Part shown: one piece after another, positions 54,573-64,000 of the stretch | How positions within the stretch are numbered: the stretch's first letter is position 1 | Layout of the letters: every line of letters begins with the position of its first letter | NCBI RefSeq assembly: GCF_965363235.1 | Contig: NC_134846.1 | Coordinates: 77,164,724-77,228,723, forward strand | Direction of reading: 5' to 3' | Length of the DNA: 64,000 nucleotides | Origin: Mytilus galloprovincialis | Lineage: Eukaryota; Mollusca; Bivalvia; Mytilida; Mytilidae | Notes under the pieces: model-generated | The model's database searches: none | What the model was told of the DNA's origin: nothing | What the model saw: the letters and a program-made list of their open reading frames with translations, nothing else | Made by a program: the position numbers and the translations under genes

Positions 54573-54877
54573 AAGTTCACGTCTGCTCCATGATCAATCA
54601 AAAGTTCAAATATTTTAATATCGACATCGTCGTAGAGAGCCATGAATAACGGAGTTTTACCATCTTTATCTGGAATATTAGGATCGGCCCCATGTCGAAA
54701 CAAGATGTTTACTATTTCTATTTCGTTATTACATACGGCTACATACAGAGGTGTCGTATCCAATCCAGATCTATTTTCGGCGTAATTTACATTTGCCCCG
54801 TCATCTAATAACTTACTCACGTCTTTTCTTCTTCCTTCCACAACTGCATTAATAAGGTTACTCTCCTTACTTTGCAT
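54542..54877 (-). CDS. N-terminal ankyrin repeats of the same gene, separated by a frameshift
   Basis: 111 residues from an ATG at 54,877 carry three ankyrin repeats (LINAVVEGRRKDVSKLLDDG, TPLYVAVCNNEIEIVNILFR, TPLFMALYDDVDIKIFELLI), the last ending in HGADVN. Immediately after, the frame runs into a stop, while the overlapping frame continues with GENALLSLF. One missing base in the four-T run (minus strand; 54,571-54,574) would restore the usual six-residue step from the Asn of GADVN to the Gly of the next repeat. The break could be a real mutation or a sequence error, so the two frames should be read as one ~950-residue gene. Confidence 0.78.
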   Translation of the reverse strand: MQSKESNLINAVVEGRRKDVSKLLDDGANVNYAENRSGLDTTPLYVAVCNNEIEIVNILFRHGADPNIPDKDGKTPLFMALYDDVDIKIFELLIDHGADVNFCNVSVKMLS

Positions 54878-55734
54878 GGTAATTTAATTTTAATTCAGCT
54901 TCTCAAATCTAAAAATAGAAATTTAAATATTTGTGAGAGAAAAAGTACTGAATTATATATTATGAGTCTCAATACCTTTAATAATTTGTTATTTTACTGA
55001 AGAAATTGTTTTTGACCTCATGCATAAATTGGTTCAGTCATTTGTAATATGAAATAGGATTCAATTCTAAACACTTATATCGCAAAGGTTATGTTTGTTA
55101 CCTACATTCGTTTTCATCATCTATTTAGTAGATAAGAACATCGATGAAATACAATAAGTATGTAGTTTAAAAGAAAATAGTAGGAAGATATCACGGGGAC
55201 ATTTAAAACTCAGTAGCGAAAAACTGACAATGTCATGACAATTAACGAAAACGCCGAAAGGATCCACAACTACATGAAAACTTAAAATCTAGCAAAACGA
55301 ACCCCACCAAAATCCGGGGTTGAACACAGAGTGCTCTGCAAGGGTAGACTGTCCTTGTTCCGATAATTCTTATTCATTGATGTCGCAGTCGAGGATTTTT
55401 TTTCTCAAGAGGACGGAATTGTTTGTAAGGCAATTTGAACATATTCGTCGTATGATCTAATATTCTATAACGGCCAAACAGGTCGTGATGTCATTCGGAA
55501 AACTTTCGAAGCGATGACTTTAAATTCAAAATTTGGAACGTTTGGTTAAATTACTTACTAATGAGTCGGAATTTTCTATCAATAAAATCATTATAGGAAA
55601 CACAAGCTCTGGAATATCTTATCAACTGGATGATTTATACTTCATATGCAGACGCTTATGCAATCTTGGCTCTACATAGAAATGGAAAGTTCACAATTGG
55701 GAAGCTTAAATCATCCCTTTTGTCGAAAAGTTTT
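54878..55734. other. Gene-free stretch 5' of the ankyrin gene
   Basis: No further exon or clear promoter motif is recognised. AT-rich with unique text; the gene's 5' UTR should begin here. Confidence 0.4.
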
Positions 55735-55960
55735 GTTCTTAATAGTTATCAAAAGTACCAGGATTATAGTTTAGTAAGCCAGACGCGCGTTTCGTCTACA
55801 TAAGACTCATCAGTGACGCTCATATCAAAATAGTTATAAAGCCAAACAAGTACAAAGTTGAAGAGCATTCAGGTTCCAAAATTCCAAACAGTTGTGCCAA
55901 ATACGGCTAAGGTAATCTATTCCTGGGACAGGAAAATCCTATCCTAATTGTCAATTTTGT
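55735..55960 (-). mobile_element. Partial retrozyme-like hammerhead element
   Basis: The minus-sense hammerhead and its 3' tail are preserved, with about 120 bases of body (GCCGTATTTGGCACAACTGT, GGAATTTTGGAACC on the minus strand). The far end with the CCCGAGG word is missing. Confidence 0.65.
55776..55819 (-). ncRNA. Type I hammerhead ribozyme motif, core intact
   Basis: Minus strand: CTGATGA (55,813-55,807), stem II GTCT/AGAC with loop TATGT, GAAA (55,793-55,790), stem III ACGCGCGT, cleavage triplet GTC, stem I TGGC against GTCA (four pairs including one wobble, then a mismatch where intact copies have TGGCGT). It should fold. Activity is likely but reduced compared with 25.28 kb. Confidence 0.78.
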
Positions 55961-56159
55961 ATATGTATATGAAGTCAATATATAAGTAAAAAATCTTTCG
56001 ATTTAGACATATAAGGCATAGATTCCCATATACTAGTTGTAGATGATTAAATACATAACTGAGACACCCAAAATTACATAAACAGAAAATACATTAGAGA
56101 TACACACTAAAAAAAAAACAAGTTACTCATTATTACTATAAGGACTGTAATAATTCATA

Positions 56160-56290
56160 AAAAAAGATTTCATGCTTATGATTTGGTACACTAGAATCGC
56201 GTATCGTATTCATATGACTCATAAGTGACGCTAGAATCAAAACAGTCGGAATGCCAAATCAAATACGGAGTTGAAAAGCATTAAAAAAAT
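56160..56290 (-). repeat. Degenerate hammerhead element copy
   Basis: The minus strand reads CTAGCGTCACTTATGAGTCA, ATATGAATACGATACGCG: the core CTGATGA has become CTTATGA and GAAA is lost. The body word AATGCTTTTCAACTCCGTAT fits the family. Confidence 0.55.
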
Positions 56291-56384
56291 TAAATAGATA
56301 AGAATGTGTTTAAGGACACGATGCACCCGCTCAAGCTTTGCAATTTTCAAAGTAAAAAAGGAGTATAACTCAAAAGGGGTAAAT

Positions 56385-56850
56385 AAAGGCAACAGTAGTA
56401 TACCGCTGTTCAAAACTCATAAATCCATGGACAAAAAACAAAATCGGGGTAACAAACTGAAACCGAGGGAAACGCATTAAATATAAGAAGAGAAAAACGA
56501 CACAACACTAAAATGTAACACACACAGAAATTAACGGACCAAGCATCAGGCAAAATCCCACGAGAATAACAAATATAACATCAAAACCAAATACATGAAT
56601 TTGGGATAGACAAGTACCGTGATACGTCTTATCGCAATGTGAATTTAAAAATAAGAGAAAACAAACGACGCAACGTTAAAATGTAACGCACACAGAAACG
56701 AACAATAATATAACAATGGCCATATTCCTGACTTGGTACAGGACATTTTTAAAGGAAAAAATGGTGAGTTGAACCTGGTTTTGTGGCATGCCAAACCTCG
56801 CACTTTAATGACAATGTTAAATATAACATTGAAATGACAACATAATATTA
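56385..56850 (+). repeat. Long family B repeat copy
   Basis: It starts with AAATAAAGGCAACAGTAGTA, continues through GGGGTAACAAACTGAAACCG and AGGGAAACGCATTAAATATA, and ends with the family A-like tail CCTGACTTGGTACAGGACAT and GAGTTGAACCTGG. This is the most complete copy and shows that the B start and A tail can belong to one element of about 450 bases. Internal duplication of AACGACACAACACTAAAATG-like text occurs at about 56,496 and 56,666. Confidence 0.6.
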
Positions 56851-56929
56851 CAGGACTACAATACAAATAAATAGGAGAACGTATTAGACAAAGAAACACA
56901 TGATTAATAGATAACAAAAAGCATCCGGT

Positions 56930-57100
56930 TCAAAATTCAATACGCCAAAAACGCGCCTCGTCCACACAAGACTCACCAGTGACGCCCAGATATAAAAGAT
57001 CGAAAGTGAAAAAAAGTACAAAGTTGTACAGCACTGAAGATCAAAAGTTGAAAAAGGTTGTGTCAAATACGGCTATATTTTTATGCTTGGGATAAGAAGA
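56930..57100 (-). repeat. Degenerate hammerhead element copy
   Basis: The minus strand reads GGGCGTCACTGGTGAGTCTT, GTGTGGACGAGGCGCG: A6 of the core is changed to G and GAAA to GAGG. Stem II pairing (GTCT/GGAC) survives. It is inactive. Confidence 0.6.
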
Positions 57101-57284
57101 TCCTTATTATTTAGAACAATATTAATGCTATTGCAAACAGTAAATTTTATCAAATGAATATAAAAAAAAAATCATAATGAAACTGAAGTATTAACTAATT
57201 ACAGAAAACAAAACCGGAATACATAATGCAAAGACCAACACAGAATAGACACATCCGACTCAGTCCAGGCCTCAACGCAATAAA

Positions 57285-57385
57285 TCATAAAAATGACGTC
57301 ACATACGATGGTGAAAAGGCACGAAAATTACGTCACATTTGAATTTATGAAAAATCTGAAACAGCACAAAAATGACGTCACATAT
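57285..57385. promoter_or_regulatory. Cluster of three CRE-type sites
   Basis: TGACGTCA at 57,294-57,301 and 57,373-57,380 and TTACGTCA at 57,328-57,335 lie within 90 bases, each followed by CAT. TGACGTCA is the full palindromic CREB/ATF site. No gene starts nearby, so function is uncertain. The spacing also looks like a loose repeat. Confidence 0.3.
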
Positions 57386-57469
57386 GAAAAACTATATCTC
57401 AAAAGTAGGATAGAATTGGGATTGATTTAAGATTATAATAGAACTAAATACTGATATTACATTTAAACA

Positions 57470-57770
57470 CAATGCATATTACAATATGTAAACGACTCAT
57501 TTTCCGAACTTTGTCTGTATGTTGTGGTTCTTGGCATTGTGTAAAAGTTTAATAAAATATGAAACAAACTTTGAATGTTAGAATACGGAACCTGAACAAT
57601 TCGCAATTTCCAAAGTTATAAAGGGCCTAACTCTAGAACGATAAATGACCTACTGGCCAAATTTACACTTTGTCTGTGTGTAATGGTTCTTAGTATTGTG
57701 TATGAGTTTCATAAAATTCGTTTTTAAAATTTATCTTCAAAACTTTCATACTTAGACAGAAATTATTGTA
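57470..57770. repeat. Duplicated dispersed repeat segment
   Basis: ACTTTGTCTGTATGTTGTGG with TTGGCATTGTGTAAAAGTTT (57,515) recurs as ACTTTGTCTGTGTGTAATGG with TTAGTATTGTGTATGAGTTT (57,668). A related word set (GCAATTTTCAAAGTAAAAAA, GGAGTATAACTC) occurs at about 56,338. Confidence 0.5.
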
Positions 57771-57919
57771 AAGGCAAACATAATAATAAATCTTGTAACA
57801 TTTGGTCAGATAAGGTGAAAACAGTTCTGAATGAGCCTGGTATAATTAAGACTAAGTGTAATCTATTTTAAAACTCATATATATTGGTTCACACAAAATA
57901 AAAGTAAAATGGATCACTA

Positions 57920-58279
57920 CAGTTAAAATGATAAAGCATGCAAACCAAGAGTTTAAATGCCTTGCTTGCAAACTTCGTTTGGTTGTTTGCTCAGGCATTG
58001 TAATTAAGATTGACACCTAATTTTAATGGGAAAGTGGAGTATAATAGTCTGTTTACTAAACACAAAGGTTTATTGGTCAATGAATATCAAAATTGTTTCC
58101 CCTATAATATCCATTGTCCAATCAACTCTTTTTTATATAGTAAACAAACTGTTACTCCGCCTCTCCATTTAATTTAGGTGTTAATCTTAATTACAATGCC
58201 TGAGCAAACAACCAAACAAAGTTGGCAAGTAACTTGAGGCATTTAAACTTTTGGTTTGCATGCTTTATTATTTTAACTG
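57920..58279. repeat. Large foldback, ~140 bp arms
   Basis: Arms 57,920-58,057 and 58,139-58,279 pair through most of their length (CAGTTAAAATGATAAAGCAT, TTGTTTGCTCAGGCATTGTA, AGTAAAC at the inner ends). Inner words TTGGTCAATG and CATTGTCCAA extend the hairpin. The ORF at 58,191-58,400 overlaps the right arm and is not a gene. Confidence 0.85.
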
Positions 58280-58289
58280 TAATACTAAC

Positions 58290-59017
58290 TAGGCGAGTAT
58301 TACTGTTCATGAAAATACTTATATATGAGGAAAAGTTTACATGAATTGAGCAAATACTATATGAAGTATGGTCGGGAGACAAACTTTGTTCTTCAAACAT
58401 AATATAGAATGAAAATAAGACTTTGTAAATGTTATGCGTCCGTAACGCTTTTCTAGAATTTTATCTTCATCTGGAATGCCCAAACCTTAAATATTTGCAA
58501 GCCGATGATGAATAAAAATGTAAATACATGAGGAGCTTTTATGGACCATAAGGACCTTAATCTATTAGCCCAAACCACATAAGTCAACTCTGCATGAGAA
58601 AGTTGAAACATCCTAGTGTGTAAATGATTTAAAACTGGACACCGGAAAAAATAAGAAAGGTGTGTTATTAAAGAGGGGCATAAGATACCAGGGGGACATT
58701 CACATTCATAAATCTAAAATAAACTGACAACGCGATGGTTAAAAAAGAAAAAGACAAACAAACAAACAATAGTTAACAAAACACAAAACACAGAAAATTA
58801 ATGAAGCCACACGAAACCCACCAACAACTAGGAGTGATAGCAGGTGCTAAGGTAGGGTATTAAGCAGATCCTATGTTATTAGTATGAGCCAGTGATATCC
58901 TCTGTGAATATAAGTATTCCTCCTTCATTGATATAGATTTGTTGCCGAAGGTCGTTGGTTTTCAACTGGCACTAGAACATGAAAAAACACATATATATAA
59001 AGTTGATGGGTTAGTAA
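58290..59017. other. Gene-free stretch
   Basis: A diverged family C fragment (minus sense; AACTGACAACGCGATGGTTA, AAAAGACAAACAAACAAACA) lies at about 58,725-58,800. No gene is seen. Confidence 0.4.
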
Positions 59018-59142
59018 AAAGTAAAATAACAAAAATACCATCGAACTCGGAGGAAAATTCTAAACAGAAAGTTGCTTATAAAATGCCACAATCAAAAGCT
59101 CAAACACATCAAACGAATATATAACAAATGTCATATTCGAAG
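59018..59142 (+). repeat. Family A repeat fragment
   Basis: AAGTAAAATAACAAAAATAC, TCGGAGGAAAATTCTAAACA and CAAACACATCAAACGAATAT are in family order. The ORF at 58,939-59,124 runs through it and is rejected. Confidence 0.6.
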
Positions 59143-59615
59143 CGCTTATCTTGATAAACCTTCATAAGGTACGCTTAAATCAAATAATTTGAAATCTATA
59201 GATGATTAGATATTCGAGTAATAACAAAATAATTGAGCTTTATTACAAAAAGAGATCAGAAACAGAACACACAAATCAAGTTCAACTTTGAATGAGGAAG
59301 TTTTAGGATATTTATATTAGTATGTTTTGAATTTTTCAAACAGACATATAAATTACTAACTTACCAAAATGTTTGAACAGTATAAGGGAAGTTCCTGGTT
59401 TATTGAATGGTTGATTTACTTCTTTTTGTTTAATTCAATGGCAGAATGTCAAGATTACCTGTACAGTTTAGACTGCTTTATATATATATTCAAAAGTACT
59501 ATATATAGATTAGAGGAAGTGAATTCATGAAATACCATTATATAAGAGAATGAAAATTGGAGGACACTTGAACAGGATGTTTTTGAGCTAGATGTGCACT
59601 TGCTTATCTGCTAAT

Positions 59616-59954
59616 AAAAGTAAAATCACAAAAATACTAAACTCCGAGGAAAATTCAAAACGGAAAGTCCCTTATCAAATAGCAAAATCAAATGATAAAA
59701 CACATCAAACGAATTGACAACAACTGTCATATTCCTGACTTGTTACATGCATTTTCATATGTAGAAAATGGTGGATTGAACCTGCTTTTATAGCGCTAAT
59801 TCTCTCACTTGTATGACAGTCGCATTAAATTCCATGATATTTACAACGATGCGTGAATAAAACAGACATAATAGGTCACATTGTCATAATATGGGTATAC
59901 ATACCAAAATGTGAACAAATAATGAAAACATATGATCAGCAAAATAAGTTCTAC
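59616..59954 (+). repeat. Uninterrupted family A plus D composite repeat
   Basis: AGTAAAATCACAAAAATACT through GTAGAAAATGGTGGATTGAA runs straight into TCTCTCACTTGTATGACAGT and GACATAATAGGT. This is the reference state for the locus at 25.07-25.70 kb, where a hammerhead element splits it. Confidence 0.65.
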
Positions 59955-61145
59955 AAATAAACTCATCATAGATACCAGGACTTAAATTTTACACTCACGC
60001 CAGACGCGCGTCTACAAAAGACTCATCAGTAACGCTCGAATAAAAAATATAAATAAAGGCCAAATGAATTACGAAGTTGAAGAGCATTGAGGACCAAAAA
60101 TTCCTAAAAGTTTTGCCAAATACAGCTAAGGTAATCTATTCCTGAGGTAGAAAAGCCTAAGTAATTCAAAAATTCAAAGTTTTGTTAACAGTTAATTTAT
60201 TATTATGAACATATCAATGATAACTCAAGTCAACACAGAAGTGCTGACTACTGGGCTGGTGATACCCTCGGGGAAATAAATCTCCACCAACAGTGGCATC
60301 GACCCAGTGGTTGTAAATAAACTCATCAAAGATACCAGGACTAAAATTTTACACTTACGCCAGACGCGCGTTTCGTCTACAAAAGAATCGTCAGTGACAT
60401 TCGAATAAAGAAAAATTTAAAAGGCCAAATAAATTACCAAGTTGAAGAGCATTAAGGACCAAAAATTCCTCAAAGTTTTGCCAAATACAGCTAAGGTAAT
60501 ATATTCCTGAGGTAGAAAAGCCTTAGTATTTCAAAAATTCAAAGTTTTGTTAACAGTTTATTTATTATTATGAACATATCAATGATAACTCAAGTCAACA
60601 CAGAAGTGCTGACTACTGGGCTGGTGATACCCTCGGGGAAATAAATCTCCACCAGCAGTGGCATCGACCAAGTGGTTGCAAATAAACTCATCATAGATGC
60701 CAGGACTAAAATTTTACACTTACGCCAGACACGCTTTCGTCTACAAAAGAATCGTCAGTGACATTCGAATAAAAACAAATTTAAAAGGCCAAATAAATTA
60801 CCAAGTTGAAGAGCATTAAGGACCAAAAATTCCTCAAAGTTTTGCCAAATACAGCTAAGGTAATATATTCCTGAGGTAGAAAAGACTTAGTATTTCAAAA
60901 ATTCAAAGTTTTGTTAACCGTTTATTTATTATTATGAACATATCAATGATAACTCAAGTCAACACAGAAGTGCTGACTACTGGGCTGGTGATATCCTCGG
61001 GGAAATAAATCTCCACCAGCAGTGGCATCGACCAAGTGGTTGCAAATAAGCTCATCATAGATACCAGGACTAAAATTTTACACTTTATACGCCAGACGCG
61101 CGTTTCGTCTACAAAAGAATCGTCAATGACGCTCGAATAAAAAAA
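59955..61145 (-). mobile_element. Tandem array of retrozyme-like hammerhead elements (3.3 copies)
   Basis: Units start at about 59,955, 60,315, 60,680 and 61,043 (periods 360, 365, 363); the fourth stops after its hammerhead. Each carries, on the minus strand, the hammerhead near its end, GGAATTTTTGG, CTTAGCTGTATTTGGCAAAA, CAGTAGTCAGCACTTCTGTG and CCACTGCTGGTGGAGATTTA. Copies are close to each other. Hammerhead status: copy 1 lacks GAAA; copy 2 (60,357-60,402) keeps the core; copy 3 has a damaged stem III; copy 4 has C3 changed to T. Head-to-tail monomers with one hammerhead each are the form expected for rolling-circle-derived retrozymes. Confidence 0.82.
60357..60402 (-). ncRNA. Hammerhead ribozyme motif in tandem copy 2
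   Basis: Minus strand: core CTGACGA (position 7 is free, so C is allowed), GAAA present, stem III ACGCGCGT, cleavage triplet GTC, stem I TGGCGT against ATGTCA. The closing pair of stem II (10.1/11.1) is T against C instead of G-C, followed by three good pairs. Activity is probably lowered. Confidence 0.65.
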
Positions 61146-62398
61146 AAGTTTCGCCTAGGCTAGGCTTAGGGAGGGACAAATCATAGTTTGTAAATAAAAT
61201 AAATCCGTTACGTTTGGGGGCGTGTTTTCAACAAGCAATATGCATTCTAATACAAATTGTGCTACTCTTCTTTTATCTATAAGAAGGGGCTGCTTCATAC
61301 ATGAATTTCTTAGGAAGAAAGAACAGAAGTTAGCAGTAGCCTTTTTCTTCTATAAAGATGATGGTTTCTCACTTAATTTGGTGACTATATTGAACGCATC
61401 TATCCCGTCGGGCTTGAGATAAAGGATGCAACAGATACAGTTAAGCCTGTCTCATGCTTTGGCTAATATCTAGAAATTGAGAATGAGGGTCGGCTGAAAA
61501 CAAAAGTTTATGACAATTGAGATGATTTAACCTTCCCAATTGTGCACTTTCCATTTCTATGCAGCAACAATGTAACAGTGCCTGCATACGGAGTATACAT
61601 TTTATTTGATACCGTTTACGATATTCCTGAGCTTCAATTGTGGCAACCACAATCCTGAGGTCGCATATGTTTTTGTGGTGTTCATATTGTTATGTCTCTA
61701 GTTTTCTATGCTGCAATTTGTTTACCGTTGTTTGTTATTTGATCGGGTTTGATGTTTTGCATGTTAAATTTGTTAAATTTGAGGATGGGAATATGTCAAA
61801 GAGCCAACAACCCGACCAAAGAGGATACAACAGCCGAAGGTTATATATTTTTTGGTGGGTTTGAACTACCCCTACTGGAAAATTGTCATTTTCAGTGTAT
61901 CTTCGATCATAATACGACCTTTGAGAGGTTAACATTGATCAAACTGTGTTTCTTTGTCATGCATGTAAACCCTTATAGTTACAACAGTCCATCCATACTG
62001 GCTGGAAGTAAATGTGACTTGAGTGTCTTTCTGAGAAATTAGTATTGGCAAGCTAGGTCTGCCTAAATGTACGTTTTTACAGATTTCTGACAAAAGTGTG
62101 ACCTAGATTTTACAGACCAGATTTCTTTTGGTCATACTTTACCTCCTGGTGTTCATATACCACCTATACATGTATTTAGGATAATAAATAATACCTACAG
62201 CTCATACTGGAAATGTAGTGGCTATCAAAAGACTCCCATCCCACCTGTTTTTGGCTGCTTTTCACATGTTTCTGATTTTGAACAATAAACAGACCATTAA
62301 AGTTGACATATTTTAATAAACACACGTCTGATAAGAGTTATGAACTAGGAATTTCATTGTTCGTGTCCATACTGTCAAGACAGTTCTGCTGCGGCAGT
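61146..62398. other. Gene-free stretch with repeat scraps
   Basis: A family C scrap (about 61,680-61,740; ATGTCTCTAGTTTTCTATGC) is followed by a scrap of the Penelope-like tail (about 61,785-61,850; ATGTCAAAGAGCCAACAACC, CGACC). ORFs at 61,222-62,042 overlap these and show no protein family. Confidence 0.4.
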
Positions 62399-63220
62399 TC
62401 TAAACTAGAGGCTTCAATGAGCCTGTGTCGCTCACCTGATATTTGTGTTTACAATTGATGCATGAAATAATGCAAGCATTATACTTTTGCTTTAGTTTCA
62501 GAGTTATAAGCTAAAAACTGCATTACTAGTATACCCCTATGTTCTATTTTTAGCCATGTTTGTCATGTAGGTTGGCAGGCGGGTTCATCAGGTACATTTT
62601 TTAAACTAAATACCCCAATGATGATTGTGACCAAATTTAGTTAAATTTGTCTCAGTAGTTTCAGAGGAGAAGGGTTTTGTTAAGGATTACAAAAATTTAC
62701 TAAACTTGTCAAAAAATTACTTTTAAGGGCAATAACTCCTTAAGGGAACAATTGACAATTTTGATCACGTTGACTTATTTGTAGGTCTTACTTTGCTAAA
62801 CTTTATTGCTTTTACAGTTTATCTCTTTCTATAATAATATTCAAGATAATAAGCAAAAACTTTAAAATTTCCTTAAAACAGGTTTTCTGGTTTGTATGAA
62901 AATTTCAGAGCAGATAGATCATGACCTGATAAATGATTTTATCCTAGTCAGATATCCTGTAAATACTTTGGTTTCAGAGATATAAACCAAGATCTACATT
63001 TTACCCCTATGTTCTTTTTTAAGCCATGGTGGCCAGGTTGTCAGACACATTTTTTTTTAAATAGATACCCTCATGATTATTGTGGGCAAGTTTGATTAAT
63101 TTTGGCCCAGTAGTTATTGAGGAGAAGATTATTGTAAAAGTTAGCAGATGACAACAATGTACGACGGACACCAAAGGTGATGAGTAAAGCTCACTTGGCC
63201 TATTAGGCCAGGTGACCTAA
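62399..63220 (+). repeat. Bivalve dispersed element, possibly a non-autonomous Helitron
   Basis: It starts TCTAAACTAGAGGC with a hairpin AGGCT/AGCCT and ends with a hairpin TTGGCC-tatta-GGCCAG followed by GTGACCTAA. A 5' TC and a 3' hairpin followed closely by CTAA are Helitron-like, but the expected A/T flanks are not present. Inside, a ~190-base block (ACCCCTATGTTCT, TAGCCATG/AAGCCATG, CAGTAGTT) occurs twice about 470-490 bases apart. There is no ORF. Confidence 0.5.
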
Positions 63221-64000
63221 AAGTATGTTGGGTTATACAAGCCATCAAAGAATGGTGGCCCCTAACAATTCTACAGGTGGGATTGTGGGAGAAGGGGCTA
63301 ATGCCCCCAATGCACCATTTACCTGTGTCAGGGGCAGACAAAAACAATAGCAGTAGAAGGTTATTGTCAATACAGGTAGGTATTAAATATCTTGAAATTT
63401 ACGAATCATTTTGTTCAAAATATTATGGATTTAAATCAATATACTGTTACTCAACCATATGCAAGATTGAGACATAATGTATAACCCATATCTATCTTCC
63501 AAGGATTTTTTTTTTTGGATTATCTGTGTCACTAGGTTGCTATCTCATTGACATATACCCAAAATCTCCTTAAATGTTTATTTATTTTTCTTGACAATAT
63601 TGATATCACAAATGTTAGCTATTTGTATATTATTCCAAATCATTCATTCTTTGTAACAGTATAAAAGATAAAATAGCAGTAAATAATCTGTTGATAAAAT
63701 GTCAACTTCAAAGATAACAAAAAAATATTCAAAATGTAAAGTAAAAAAAAATATATAGAAAATTTATTTAAAATAAATAGACACCAATACACCTTATTGC
63801 TATTTGTACACCATTACTGGACATCCTAAAGGTTCCTGCAAAATGTTGACGTCACAATAGAAAAGTCTGACACCTCAAACAGAAAGTGATTGCTGTATGA
63901 TGTCAATAGTTTAAGTGTCGCAGATTCTCTGGTCAAGCTTTGCAGATTCCCAAATAGCTATATGGTCTGTTAAATACTTCCTTGAAGTCCCAGTAGGGTG
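63221..64000. other. Gene-free stretch to the window end
   Basis: 63,240-63,380 has somewhat higher GC (GGTGGCCCCTAACAATTCTA, GAGAAGGGGCTAATGCCCCC) and a 66-codon frame (63,277-63,477), but no family or splice evidence. The rest is AT-rich. A full CRE-like TGACGTCA is at about 63,848. Confidence 0.35.

Overview
The window looks like nuclear genomic DNA of a bivalve mollusc, most likely a Mytilus-type mussel. This is inferred from intron-poor animal gene families lost among AT-rich non-coding DNA, and from dispersed repeat families I associate with mussels. These include elements carrying hammerhead ribozymes, a Penelope-like element tail, and short repeats with words such as GGCAACAGTAGTATAC. 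No search could be run, so family names rest on motifs read by eye.

Genes. Only three loci look like cellular protein genes, all on the minus strand and essentially single-exon: a rhodopsin-class GPCR (3.8-5.0 kb), a membrane beta-glucan-synthase-like glycosyltransferase resembling bacterial OpgH/MdoH (20.2-22.2 kb), and an ankyrin-repeat protein with a C-terminal Mab-21/cGAS-like nucleotidyltransferase (52.0-54.9 kb). The last has one apparent frameshift in a four-base homopolymer. They are unrelated in function and do not form an operon or cluster.

Mobile and repetitive DNA makes up most of the recognisable remainder. (1) A tandem array of ten ~880-945 bp units (9.25-18.23 kb) is preceded by a truncated unit (8.04-8.52 kb) and ends in seven copies of a ~50-60 bp hairpin module. 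Each unit carries dense AGGTCA-type nuclear-receptor half-sites. Sequence on both sides of the array matches one continuous diverged copy at 27.5-27.76 kb, so the array seems to sit inside an older dispersed repeat. (2) A ~360 bp family carries a type I hammerhead ribozyme motif (retrozyme-like). There are single copies at 0.13, 2.83, 25.26, 40.6, 55.7, 56.2 and 56.9 kb and a tandem run of 3.3 copies at 59.96-61.15 kb. (3) A Penelope-like retroelement relic (40.76-42.4 kb, minus) has a broken reverse transcriptase and a second, different hammerhead-like motif just 5' of it. A smaller RT scrap lies at 36.6 kb. (4) A tyrosine-recombinase (DIRS/Ngaro-order) retrotransposon (44.4-48.45 kb, plus) has gag zinc knuckles, RT, RNase H and tyrosine recombinase, disabled by several stops and frameshifts. 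(5) Many foldback or MITE-like inverted repeats occur, several closing in a short GC-rich stem.

The most interesting reading is that non-autonomous hammerhead elements and a Penelope-like element with its own hammerhead-type motif sit in one locus. Retrozymes are thought to depend on such retroelements for mobility. The ankyrin/cGAS-like fusion and the bacterial-type glucan synthase in an animal genome are the best cellular-gene leads.
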